From JBDUDK01 sp040002995 (GTDB taxonomy: Bacteria; Actinomycetota; Acidimicrobiia; Acidimicrobiales; Ilumatobacteraceae), in the NCBI GenBank assembly GCA_040002995.1, contig JBDUDK010000048.1, positions 1 through 64,000 on the forward strand: a stretch of 64,000 bases of DNA. Reading direction: 5' to 3'. Below the pieces are notes generated by a model. The model was not told the DNA's origin, did no database searches, and saw nothing but the letters and a program-made list of their open reading frames with translations. Made by a program: the position numbers and the translations under genes. Shown here piece by piece: positions 23,436-31,225 of the stretch; position 1 is the first letter of the stretch, and each line of letters starts with the position of its first letter.

Positions 23436-24424
23436 ACTGGTCACTGATCATCGCGAACGCTCTGTACGCGGCGGTGGGTGTGAACGCGATCGGCTATGCG
23501 TTGATCGCCTCGGGCATCAACGTGCATTTCGGTTACACGGGCCTGCTGAACTTCGGCCAGGCGGGATTCGCAGCCATCGGCGCGTACGCGGTGGCCATAC
23601 CGGTGAGCCGTTACGACTGGCCCTTCTTCGCGGCAGTACCGCTCATCTTCGTGGGGGGCATCCTTTTTGCGCTGCTGCTCGGTATCCCGACACTGCGCCT
23701 CCGCGCCGATTACCTCGCCATCGTGACGATCGCCGCCGCGGAGATCGTGCGCATCTCGCTGAACTCGGTGCGGTTCACGTGGCTCACGGGCGGTAACGAC
23801 GGGCTACAAAAGTTCACGGCCGACGTCGAGTCGCTGAACCCTCTGTCTCCTCACAAATACAAGTTCTGGGCGCAGACGTTCAGCGAGTACGACCTCTTCA
23901 TCATCATTTGTGGCTGGATCCTCGCCGCCATCGCGTGCTACCTCGTGTATCTCCTGGTGCGCAGCCCCTGGGGCCGCGTGCTCAAGAGCATCCGTGAGGA
24001 CGAGGACGCGGCTCGCAGCCTGGGCAAGAACGTCTTTGCCTACAAGATGCAGAGCCTCGTGCTCGGCGGCGTCATCGGCGCCCTCGGCGGCACGGTGATC
24101 GCTGTTGGCAATCGGGTGGCCCAGCCCAACAACTTCGGCACCGCGCTCACGTTCTTTGCCTACACCATCCTCATCTTGGGCGGCGTGGCCAAGGTCAAGG
24201 GACCGATTGTGGGCGCGATTATCTTCTGGTTCTTCATCAGCGTCGTCGACAACATCTTGGCGGAGGCCACCCGCCACAACGAGCTCCCGAAGTGGCTCGT
24301 CAGCGGCAACAATTTCGGTCAGGTGAAATTCATCCTGGCCGGGTTCGGATTGGCCCTATTGGTCGTGTTCCGACCGCAGGGCATCTTCGGTGACCGGCGT
24401 CAGCAGGCGTTCGATGTCCGCTAG
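23432..24424 (+). CDS. LivM-type branched-chain amino acid ABC permease
   Basis: This 330-residue inner-membrane permease has the LivM opening YALIASGINVHFGYTGLLNFGQAGFAAIGAYAVAI, about eight to ten helices and the docking loop SPWGRVLKSIREDEDAARSLGKNVFAYKMQSLVLGGVIGALGG. It forms a heterodimer with the LivH-like protein. The GTG start overlaps the LivH stop and has AAAGGAG 8 bp upstream, which rules out a longer in-frame reading. The short soluble segment (LQKFTADVESLNPLSPHKYKFWAQTFSEYD) is an external loop. It is the second gene of a four-gene livHMGF-type operon. Confidence 0.94.
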   Translation: MNWSLIIANALYAAVGVNAIGYALIASGINVHFGYTGLLNFGQAGFAAIGAYAVAIPVSRYDWPFFAAVPLIFVGGILFALLLGIPTLRLRADYLAIVTIAAAEIVRISLNSVRFTWLTGGNDGLQKFTADVESLNPLSPHKYKFWAQTFSEYDLFIIICGWILAAIACYLVYLLVRSPWGRVLKSIREDEDAARSLGKNVFAYKMQSLVLGGVIGALGGTVIAVGNRVAQPNNFGTALTFFAYTILILGGVAKVKGPIVGAIIFWFFISVVDNILAEATRHNELPKWLVSGNNFGQVKFILAGFGLALLVVFRPQGIFGDRRQQAFDVR

Positions 24425-25256
24425 CGGCGACGTCCTGGCCCAGGTCGCCGCCGAGCCGGGCGTGCCGAAGCCCGACCCGATCCTCATCGCCGACGGGGTG
24501 ATGCGCCATTTCGGGGGACTGCTCGCCGTCGACGTCGACCACGTCGAGGTGCAGCGCGGTCTGATCACCGCGCTCATCGGGCCGAACGGCGCGGGCAAGA
24601 CGACGTTCTTCAACCTGCTCACAGGCTTCGACGAGGCCAACAGCGGGCGGTGGAGCTTCGACGGCCAATCGCTCGAGGGCATGGCCGCGCACCGCGTGGC
24701 CCACACCGGCATCGTCCGCACGTTTCAGCTCACGAAGAGCCTGTCGCGCCTCACCGTCATCGAGAATATGAAGCTGGGGGCGACCGGCCAGCGCGGCGAG
24801 GGGCTTATGGCGGCGCTTGTTCGCCCCTTGTGGCGAGCCCAGGAACGGGCGATCGAAGAGCGGGCCCAGCAACTACTCGAGCGGTTTTCTATGGGGCACA
24901 TGCGCGACGAGTACGCCGGTTCCTTGTCGGGAGGTCAGCGCAAACTGCTCGAGATGGCGCGCGCCCTCATGGTCGAGCCGCGGATGATCATGCTCGACGA
25001 GCCCATGGCCGGGGTGAACCCCGCGCTCACCCAAAGCCTCCTTGCCCACATCAAGGAGTTGCGGACCGAAGGACGAACAGTGATGTTCGTGGAGCACGAC
25101 ATGGATGTGGTGCACGACATCAGCGACTGGGTCATCGTCATGGCCGAGGGCAGTGTGATCGCCGAAGGCCCGCCCGATGTGGTCGGCGCCAACCCGCTTG
25201 TGATCGACGCCTACCTCGGGACGCATCACGACCTCGACCTAGGAGACCCCGAATGA
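24414..25256 (+). CDS. LivG-type ABC transporter ATP-binding protein
   Basis: This 280-residue ATPase has Walker A GPNGAGKTTFFNLLTG near residues 53-68, the LivG-typical IVRTFQLTKSLSRLTVIENM Q-loop segment, signature LSGGQRKLLEMARALM, Walker B MIMLDEPMAGVNP and H-switch FVEHDMDVV. The ATG at 24414 overlaps the LivM end by 11 bp; a GTG at 24390 is an alternative giving 8 more residues. It pairs with the LivF-like ATPase under the LivH/LivM permeases. The stop overlaps the LivF start. Confidence 0.94.
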   Translation: MSASGDVLAQVAAEPGVPKPDPILIADGVMRHFGGLLAVDVDHVEVQRGLITALIGPNGAGKTTFFNLLTGFDEANSGRWSFDGQSLEGMAAHRVAHTGIVRTFQLTKSLSRLTVIENMKLGATGQRGEGLMAALVRPLWRAQERAIEERAQQLLERFSMGHMRDEYAGSLSGGQRKLLEMARALMVEPRMIMLDEPMAGVNPALTQSLLAHIKELRTEGRTVMFVEHDMDVVHDISDWVIVMAEGSVIAEGPPDVVGANPLVIDAYLGTHHDLDLGDPE

Positions 25257-25999
25257 TCGTGGGTGAGCACCTCATAACGGCCGAGGAGGTCGTCGCCGGC
25301 TATGTCCCCGGCGTGAACATCCTGAACGGCTGCAATGTGACCGTGGAACCCGGAGAGTTCGTCGGCATCATTGGGCCGAACGGCGCCGGCAAGTCCACGC
25401 TGCTGAAGGCGATCCTCGGCCTCATCTCGATCACATCGGGCTCGATCAAGCTCGGGGGCGAGGACATCACCCGGCGCAAAGCCCACGAGCTCGTAAAGCG
25501 CGGTGTGAGCTATGTCCCCCAGAACCGCAACGTGTTCCCGAGCCTCACTGTGCGGGAGAACCTCGAGATGGGGATGTTTCTAGACCCGCAGCGTTTCGAC
25601 GAACGCTTCGACTATGTCGTTCAGCTCTTCCCTCGTCTCGCCGAGCGCGCCCGGCAGCGGACCGGCTCGCTGTCGGGCGGCGAGCGCCAGATGGTGGCCA
25701 TGGGCCGGGCGCTGATGCCCGACCCTACGGTGCTCTTGCTCGACGAGCCGTCGGCCGGGCTGTCGCCCGTGCTCCAAGACCAGGTCTTCCTGCAGTGCAA
25801 GCGGGTGAACCAGACGGGGGTGGCGATCCTGATGGTAGAGCAGAACGCACGGCGCTGTCTTCAGGTGTGCCATCGCGCCTACGTGCTCGACCAGGGGCGC
25901 AACGCCTACACGGGCACGGGCCGCGAGCTCCTCCGCGATCCCCGAGTGGTCGAGCTCTACCTCGGCACACTCGCAAGGGCGGGGCGGGCGGGCGCCTGA
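25253..25999 (+). CDS. LivF-type ABC transporter ATP-binding protein
   Basis: This 248-residue ATPase has Walker A GPNGAGKSTLLKAI near residues 40-53, the LivF hallmark GVSYVPQNRNVFPSLTVRENLEMG, signature LSGGERQMVAMGRALM, Walker B VLLLDEPSAGLSP and a variant switch region LMVEQNARRCL (H replaced by Q, as is usual in LivF). AGGAG lies 8 bp before the ATG, which overlaps the LivG stop (ATGA). The operon ends with the strong hairpin at 26006-26031. Confidence 0.94.
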   Translation: MIVGEHLITAEEVVAGYVPGVNILNGCNVTVEPGEFVGIIGPNGAGKSTLLKAILGLISITSGSIKLGGEDITRRKAHELVKRGVSYVPQNRNVFPSLTVRENLEMGMFLDPQRFDERFDYVVQLFPRLAERARQRTGSLSGGERQMVAMGRALMPDPTVLLLDEPSAGLSPVLQDQVFLQCKRVNQTGVAILMVEQNARRCLQVCHRAYVLDQGRNAYTGTGRELLRDPRVVELYLGTLARAGRAGA

Positions 26000-26005
26000 C
26001 GCGAA

Positions 26006-26031
26006 GAGGCCCCGGCCGGAGCCGGGGCCTC
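26006..26031. terminator. Strong GC hairpin, probable bidirectional terminator
   Basis: GAGGCCCCGGC (26006-26016) and GCCGGGGCCTC (26021-26031) form a perfect 11-bp stem with a CGGA loop, 6 bp after the LivF stop and 31 bp before the end of the convergent binding-protein gene. No long T-run follows on either side, as is common in GC-rich Actinobacteria. It probably serves both converging transcripts. Confidence 0.75.
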
Positions 26032-26062
26032 CCGTTCATCCTCGACTGACTATGGGCCCGCG

Positions 26063-27460
26063 TTACTTCCCGGCGTCGAACTTCTCGCCCAGCGCGTTAC
26101 CCATGTTGCCGTCGCAGCCATACACCTTGACGTCCTTCGGGCCAATGCCCTGCTCGACCATCTTGGTGAGGATGCGGGAACCTTCCTCAAAGCTGATGAG
26201 GATGATGGCGTCGGCATTGGCCGCCTTGGCCGCCGCGACCTCGGCGTCGAAGTTCGGTGCCTTCTCGTCGTACACCTTCGTGACGACGACGTTCACGCCC
26301 GCCTCCTTGAGGCCTTTTGTGACGTCGTCGGCGAGCCCCGTGCCGTATGCGTCGTTACGGGCGATGATCGCCACCGTGGCGTTACCGTCACCGGCGACGA
26401 CTTGGGCGAGCACGGCCCCCTGCAAGATGTCGGAGGGAGCGGTGCGGAAATACAGGCCTTTGTCGGCGTACGTCGACAGCTTCTTCGACGTGTTGGCCGG
26501 TGAGAACTGGACGACGCCGGCACCGGTGATCTTGTCGATCACCGTGAGCGACACACCAGAGGACGCGGCACCGATGATGCCGTCGACGTTCTGGGCGAGG
26601 AGCCGGTCGACCGTCTGGTTGGCCGTGTCGGTGGTGGCGTCGCCGGAGTCACCCTTGATGCCCTCGACGGGCTTGCCGAGCACACCACCGTTGTCGTTGA
26701 TGTCCTTGATCGCGAGATCGAACCCGGCGAATTCGGGTGGGCCGAGGAAGGCGAGGGAGCCGGTCTGGGGCAGGATCGTGCCGATCTTCAACACGCCGTC
26801 ACCCTTGCGGGTGCCCACGACCGCGTCCTGAGGCACGTCGGCGGACGCGGGCGCGTCGGCCTTCAAGTAGGTGGTCTTCGCATTATCGAGGCGGTCGTTG
26901 GCGCCGAACTCGAGAAGGCCGTAGCTCGCCTTCAACGGCTCGCCATTGCCACTGAACTCGCCCGGCCCCGATTGACCGTCGTAGTCCGGATCCTTGCCGG
27001 CGTCGATAAGGGCCTTGCAGGTCTTGAAATCGGTGCACTTCTCACCGGTACGGGTGATGCCGTTGATCTCTTTGGCGTAATCGATGCCGTCGGTCTTGGC
27101 CTTCTCGGCGGCCAGAGCGATGATCGTGACGGCGTCGTATGTTTCGGCGGCGTAGTTGAAGTCCTTCAGGGCTGAATCGATGGTCTTGAGACGAGCCTTG
27201 AAGTCGGCCGACAGCTCGAGGAGCGGAGTCAGGCCCTTCATGCCCGCGAGCGCCCCCGACCCGGTTGCCGCGGCGGTGGTGCCGCTGCTCGCGGCGGTCG
27301 TGGCCGTGGTAGCGGCCGTCGTGGCGGTGCTGGCGGCGGTGGTGCCGGTACCCGCGGACGTGGTCGCTGTGGTCTGACTCTTCGAGCTGCCGCAGGCGGC
27401 CCCGATCAGGCCGAGGCCGACCAGTAGCGCGCCGACACGGCGCACATGGGTATTGCGCAT
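26063..27460 (-). CDS. LivK-type ABC substrate-binding lipoprotein, apparently circularly permuted
   Basis: This 465-residue binding protein has a lipoprotein signal (cysteine 23 in LIGAACGSS) and a repetitive Thr/Ala linker at residues 30-66. The order of the body is abnormal. Residues 70-200 (GALAGMKG, ELSADFKARLKTID, NYAAETYDAVTIIALAAEKA, CTDFKTCKALIDAG, DYDGQSGPGEF, KASYGLLEFGAND) correspond to the usual C-terminal third of type-I binding proteins. Residues 218-465 (LKIGTILPQTGSLAFLGPPEFAGFDLAIKDIN ... VYGCDGNMGNALGEKFDAGK) are the usual N-terminal two-thirds, and the chain stops where GALAGMKG would normally follow. All parts are in one intact frame. The ATG has AAGGGGGAA 7 bp upstream. 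It is convergent to the livHMGF-type operon it presumably serves. Confidence 0.92.
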   Translation of the reverse strand: MRNTHVRRVGALLVGLGLIGAACGSSKSQTTATTSAGTGTTAASTATTAATTATTAASSGTTAAATGSGALAGMKGLTPLLELSADFKARLKTIDSALKDFNYAAETYDAVTIIALAAEKAKTDGIDYAKEINGITRTGEKCTDFKTCKALIDAGKDPDYDGQSGPGEFSGNGEPLKASYGLLEFGANDRLDNAKTTYLKADAPASADVPQDAVVGTRKGDGVLKIGTILPQTGSLAFLGPPEFAGFDLAIKDINDNGGVLGKPVEGIKGDSGDATTDTANQTVDRLLAQNVDGIIGAASSGVSLTVIDKITGAGVVQFSPANTSKKLSTYADKGLYFRTAPSDILQGAVLAQVVAGDGNATVAIIARNDAYGTGLADDVTKGLKEAGVNVVVTKVYDEKAPNFDAEVAAAKAANADAIILISFEEGSRILTKMVEQGIGPKDVKVYGCDGNMGNALGEKFDAGK

Positions 27461-27478
27461 GCATTTCCCCCTTGCTTG

Positions 27479-27492
27479 GGACATCGATGTCC
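27479..27492. promoter_or_regulatory. 14-bp perfect palindrome upstream of binding-protein gene
   Basis: GGACATCGATGTCC lies 18 bp upstream of the ATG of the permuted binding protein, in what should be its leader or promoter. A regulator-binding site is possible. The rest of the 27461-27627 gap, shared with the divergent EamA gene, shows no convincing -35/-10 pair or structured RNA to my eye. Confidence 0.4.
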
Positions 27493-27627
27493 GGACTGGG
27501 CATTGACCCTAGGGGGCTGCGATCACAATGACCAACTAGGGCACCACCCATTAACCAACTTGTCACGCGGCGCACGGCACCCCTGCCGTCACCTAAACGC
27601 TGGTCAGGGCTGTGCTAGGCACGTCCG

Positions 27628-28581
27628 GTGACCGCCGCACCGGTGACCGACGCGAGCCGGGAGCGACACAGCGCGACGCTCTATGTTCTCGCCGCCGCGG
27701 TGCTCTTCGGCACGACGGGCACCGCCCAGGCGCTCGGGCCCGACAACGTCGACCCCGTAACCGTGGGCGCCGTTCGTATAGCGGTAGGGGCCACCGTGCT
27801 GCTCGCTGTCGCGCGCCGGCGTAACGGTGCCGGTTGGTGGCGCGCCCTACCACGTTGGCCGCTTCTCATCGGTGGCCTCGCGGTTGCGTCGTACCAGGCG
27901 TGCTTTTTCGCCGCGGTCGAACGCACCGGCGTCGCCGTCGGCACTGTCGTCGCCCTTGGGAGTGCGCCGGCCTTCACAGGGGCCCTCACCGTCTTCCTGC
28001 TCCGTGAGCGCCCCGTGCCGGTGTGGTGCCTCGCCACCGTGCTCGCCGTGGCCGGCGCCAGCCTCATCGCCCTGGGCGGAGGCGATGCTTCTGTCGACGC
28101 GGCGGGGGTGGTCCTCGCGTTGGGCGCGGGCGGGTCGTACGCGGGCTACACACTGGCCAGCAAGGCGCTCCTCACCGCCGGCGTCGACAGCGATGCGGCC
28201 ATGGCCGCGATCTTCTCGGTCGGCGCGCTGGCCCTTGTGCCGACGTACGTGGTGCGCTCGCTGGCGTGGCTGCCGACGGGCCGCGGCGTCGGGCTCGCGG
28301 CATTTCTCGGCGTCGTCCCCACCGCCATCGCGTACCAGTTGTTCGCTCGAGGCCTGCGCCGGCTGCCGGGTTCCACCGTGACGACGTTGACGCTCGCCGA
28401 GCCGGCCACCGCGGTCGTGCTCGGGGCCCTGGTGCTGGGGGAGCGGCCGGGAGCCCGCGCCGTCGTAGGCATGGCGCTCGTCGGGAGCGGTCTCGTGCTG
28501 CTGGCCGGGCGGCGTCCACGAGCTGGAAGGCCCGCGCACGGCCTAGCCTCGGAAGATGGAATCTCAGGAAGTCCTCTATGA
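27628..28581 (+). CDS. EamA-family (DMT) transporter
   Basis: This 317-residue protein has about ten hydrophobic helices in two EamA repeats. Repeat 1 includes LYVLAAAVLFGTTGTAQALGPDNVDPVTVGAVRIAVGATVLL and the end-of-repeat signature LGSAPAFTGALTVFLLRERP; repeat 2 ends LAEPATAVVLGALVLGERPGARAVVGMALVGSGLVLLAG. The superfamily exports or imports metabolites such as amino acids. The GTG start has no good ribosome site. The gene overlaps the crotonase start by 26 bp and heads a six-gene rightward operon to 33186. Confidence 0.88.
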   Translation: MTAAPVTDASRERHSATLYVLAAAVLFGTTGTAQALGPDNVDPVTVGAVRIAVGATVLLAVARRRNGAGWWRALPRWPLLIGGLAVASYQACFFAAVERTGVAVGTVVALGSAPAFTGALTVFLLRERPVPVWCLATVLAVAGASLIALGGGDASVDAAGVVLALGAGGSYAGYTLASKALLTAGVDSDAAMAAIFSVGALALVPTYVVRSLAWLPTGRGVGLAAFLGVVPTAIAYQLFARGLRRLPGSTVTTLTLAEPATAVVLGALVLGERPGARAVVGMALVGSGLVLLAGRRPRAGRPAHGLASEDGISGSPL

Positions 28582-29338
28582 CGTGAGCGACCGGGTCGCC
28601 ACGATCACGCTCAACGCACCCGAGCGCATGAACACCATTTCAGCGCCGATGCTCGCGGCGCTGTCGGGACGGCTGATCGAGGCCGACCGCGAGCCGGAGG
28701 TGCGAGCCATCGTGATCACGGGCGTGGGCCGGGCGTTCTGCGCGGGCCTCGACATCGCGGCGCAATCCGGGGGCGGCGGTCTCCAGGTGGGGTCGAGCGA
28801 ACTCGACCTACGCGATGCCCCGCCCACGGTCCTGCACAGCCTCGATACTCCGACCGTGTGTGCTTTGAACGGAGGTGCGGCCGGTTACGGCATGGACCTC
28901 GCGCTGGGCTGCGACATGCGTGTCGCGGGTGAATCGGCGAAGCTCGCCGCCGCGTTCACGAAACGAGGCGTGCTTCCGGAAAGTGGTGGCACATGGCTGC
29001 TCCCGCGGCTCGTCGGCTACGCGCGGGCGGCCGAGATCGCGTTCACGGGCCGGACCCTCACGGCCAAGGAATGTCTCGAGATCGGTCTGGTGAACCGCGT
29101 GGTGAGCGACGCGGAGCTCCCGACCGCGGCTCGCGAGCTGGCCCTCGAGATCGCCGCGAACGCTCCGCTCGCGGTGCGGGCGACAAAGCGGATGATGCGC
29201 ATGGCCGAGACGGAGACCTTCGAACAAAACGTCCACCACGTGTTCTTGCAGCTACTGCCGCTGTTCCGCAGCGAAGACTTCCGCGAGGGCATGGCGGCCT
29301 TCCTCGAGAAGCGCCGCCCCGACTTCAAGGGACGCTGA
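28556..29338 (+). CDS. Enoyl-CoA hydratase/isomerase family protein
   Basis: This 260-residue crotonase-fold protein has oxyanion-hole segments AFCAGLDIAAQSGGGG and ALNGGAAGYGMDLALGCDMRVAGESAKLAAAFTKRGVLPESGGTWLLPRLVG. The Glu in LPESGG sits at one catalytic position; the equivalent of the first catalytic Glu is in the GYGMDLAL segment and is not conserved, so isomerase or other crotonase chemistry is possible. The C-terminal FLEKRRPDFKG is standard. Part of the tight EamA to J-protein operon. Confidence 0.92.
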   Translation: MESQEVLYDVSDRVATITLNAPERMNTISAPMLAALSGRLIEADREPEVRAIVITGVGRAFCAGLDIAAQSGGGGLQVGSSELDLRDAPPTVLHSLDTPTVCALNGGAAGYGMDLALGCDMRVAGESAKLAAAFTKRGVLPESGGTWLLPRLVGYARAAEIAFTGRTLTAKECLEIGLVNRVVSDAELPTAARELALEIAANAPLAVRATKRMMRMAETETFEQNVHHVFLQLLPLFRSEDFREGMAAFLEKRRPDFKGR

Positions 29339-29348
29339 GCCGCCGGCC

Positions 29349-30056
29349 GTGAGCGCGTTTGAGTTTCTGGAAACGCTCGCCACGACGCGGGCCATTCGGC
29401 GCTACACCACCGACCCCATTCCCGACGACGATCTCGCGGCGATCCTCTTCGCGGCGACTCGCGGTCCGTCGGGCAGCAACCGCCAACCGTTCCGTTTCCT
29501 CGTCCTGCGCGACGGTGCCCGGGCGGCACGGGCCAAGGCCATCCTGGGCACAAGCTTTCGCGCCGGGTGGGAGACGAAGCGGGCCGCCGATGGTTACGAC
29601 GAAGGGTCGGGGCAGCGCGACGAATCACCGAAGGCGCGCTTGGCCGCCGCCATGCAGCACTACGTCGATCACATCGAGCAGGTGCCTGTGGTGGTGCTCG
29701 CCTGCCTGGTCCGCTACCGGCCGCCGAATCCGTACGAAGGAGCGTCGGTGTACCCCGCGTGCCAGAACCTGCTGCTCGCGGCGCGCTCTCTCGGGTACGG
29801 CGGCGTCATGACCGGGTGGCACCAACCCGTCGAGGCCGAACTCCGGGCCCTCTTGGGCATCCCCGACGGCGTGGCCATCTCAACCACGATCACGCTGGGC
29901 AAGCCGGCCGGCCGCCACGGTCCGGTACGGCGCCGTCCGGTCAAGGAACTGGTTTTCGACGACGAGTGGGAGTCAGGGGCGCCGTGGGCGGCGGAACCCG
30001 AACAAACCCGCCACACAAACGCCGGACCACCCACCGGTCGTAACATCAATGCATGA
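29349..30056 (+). CDS. Nitroreductase-family flavoprotein
   Basis: This 235-residue FMN protein has TTRAIRRYTTDPIPDDDLAAILFAATRGPSGSNRQPFRFLVLRD, the usual R-x-[IV]-R-x-[FY] and PS..N.QP.RF pattern that contacts FMN, then YPACQNLLLAARSLGYGGVMTGWHQPVEAELRALLGIPDGVAI and IT.GKP. Family members reduce nitro compounds, quinones or enones with NAD(P)H. The GTG start lies 10 bp after the crotonase stop; the stop overlaps xylA (ATGA). The C-terminal 25 residues (EPEQTRHTNAGPPTGRN) look unstructured. Substrate unknown. Confidence 0.9.
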   Translation: MSAFEFLETLATTRAIRRYTTDPIPDDDLAAILFAATRGPSGSNRQPFRFLVLRDGARAARAKAILGTSFRAGWETKRAADGYDEGSGQRDESPKARLAAAMQHYVDHIEQVPVVVLACLVRYRPPNPYEGASVYPACQNLLLAARSLGYGGVMTGWHQPVEAELRALLGIPDGVAISTTITLGKPAGRHGPVRRRPVKELVFDDEWESGAPWAAEPEQTRHTNAGPPTGRNINA

Positions 30057-31222
30057 CTGACGCCTTCGAGCCCCGCCCCGAGCATCGCTTCACGTTTGGA
30101 CTTTGGACCGTCGGGAATCGAGGCCGCGACCCGTTCGGTCTAGAGGTACGTCCCGCGCTCGATCCCGTCGACTCGGTGCACCGTCTCTCCGATCTGGGTG
30201 CATACGGCGTCAACTTTCACGACGACGACCTCGTTCCGTTCGGTTCATCCCCCGCGGAGCGCGAGCAGATCCTCAAGCGCTTCCGGCGCGCCCTCGACGC
30301 CACGGGGATGAAGGTACCGATGGCCACCACGAACCTATTCGGCCATCCCGTGTTCAAGGAGGGTGCGTTCACCGCGAACGACCCGCAGGTGCGCCGGTAC
30401 GCGGTCGCCAAGACCCTCGACGCGATCGACCTCGGTGTCGAACTCGGCGCCACGATCTACGTGATGTGGGGCGGACGCGAAGGCATGGAGTGTGAGGCCG
30501 CGAAAGATGTCCGGGCCGCTCTCGATCGCTACGCGGAGGCGGTCAACCTGTGCTGCGCCTACATCCGCGAGCGGGGCTACGACCTCGTCATCGCGATCGA
30601 GCCCAAGCCGAACGAACCGCGCGGAGACATGTTCCTGCCGACGGTGGGCCACGCCCTCGCGTTCATCAACGAGCTCGATCACCCCGAGATGGTCGGCCTC
30701 AACCCGGAGTTCGCCCACGAGACGATGTCGGGCCTCAACTTCACCCACGCCGTGGCCCAGACCCTCTGGCACGGCAAGTTGTTCCATATCGATCTCAACG
30801 CGCAGCGCATCGGCAAGTTCGACCAGGACTTCCGCTTCGGTTCCGAGGGCATCCGCGACGCCTTCTACCTCGTGAAGCTGCTCGAAGAGTCAGAGTGGAC
30901 CGGTAGCCGCCACTTCGATGCGCACGCGTACCGCACCGAGAGCGCCGAAGGGGTGTGGGACTTCGCCAGGGGTTGCATGCGGAGCTACCTGATCCTCGCC
31001 GACAAGGCCCGTCGCTTCAGCGCCGATCGCGACATCCAAGACGCGCTGGCCGCGGCCAAGGCCGAGCAACTTTACGAACCGACCTCTCCCGAGGGCATGG
31101 GATCCGACGCACTGGCCGCGATCAAGCGGGGCCCCTACGACATCGATGGCCTGGCCGCTCAGGGTTATGGCCACGAGCGCCTCGACCAGCTCGTCACTGA
31201 GTTGATCCTCGGCGTGCGCTGA
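30053..31222 (+). CDS. xylA: Xylose isomerase
   Basis: XylA (389 residues) converts D-xylose to D-xylulose in the cytoplasm. It is of the short actinobacterial class I type. Active-site text is complete: GVNFHDDDLVPFG (catalytic His about 56, Asp about 59), IEPKPNEPRGD (metal-binding Glu about 183, catalytic Lys about 185), GLNPEFAHETMSGLNF, LFHIDLNAQRIGKFDQD (metal ligands) and FDAHAYRTES (metal-binding Asp). It opens with FTFGLWTVGNRGRDPFG as in Streptomyces enzymes. The ATG overlaps the nitroreductase stop and xylB follows after 3 bp. No xylose transporter or ROK/XylR regulator is nearby. Confidence 0.97.
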   Translation: MTDAFEPRPEHRFTFGLWTVGNRGRDPFGLEVRPALDPVDSVHRLSDLGAYGVNFHDDDLVPFGSSPAEREQILKRFRRALDATGMKVPMATTNLFGHPVFKEGAFTANDPQVRRYAVAKTLDAIDLGVELGATIYVMWGGREGMECEAAKDVRAALDRYAEAVNLCCAYIRERGYDLVIAIEPKPNEPRGDMFLPTVGHALAFINELDHPEMVGLNPEFAHETMSGLNFTHAVAQTLWHGKLFHIDLNAQRIGKFDQDFRFGSEGIRDAFYLVKLLEESEWTGSRHFDAHAYRTESAEGVWDFARGCMRSYLILADKARRFSADRDIQDALAAAKAEQLYEPTSPEGMGSDALAAIKRGPYDIDGLAAQGYGHERLDQLVTELILGVR

Positions 31223-31225
31223 GGC

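Noticed and set aside
27255..27375. Thr/Ala codon tandem repeat as a functional DNA repeat or CRISPR-like array
   Set aside because: It is the in-frame low-complexity linker behind a lipoprotein cysteine, common in actinobacterial binding proteins.
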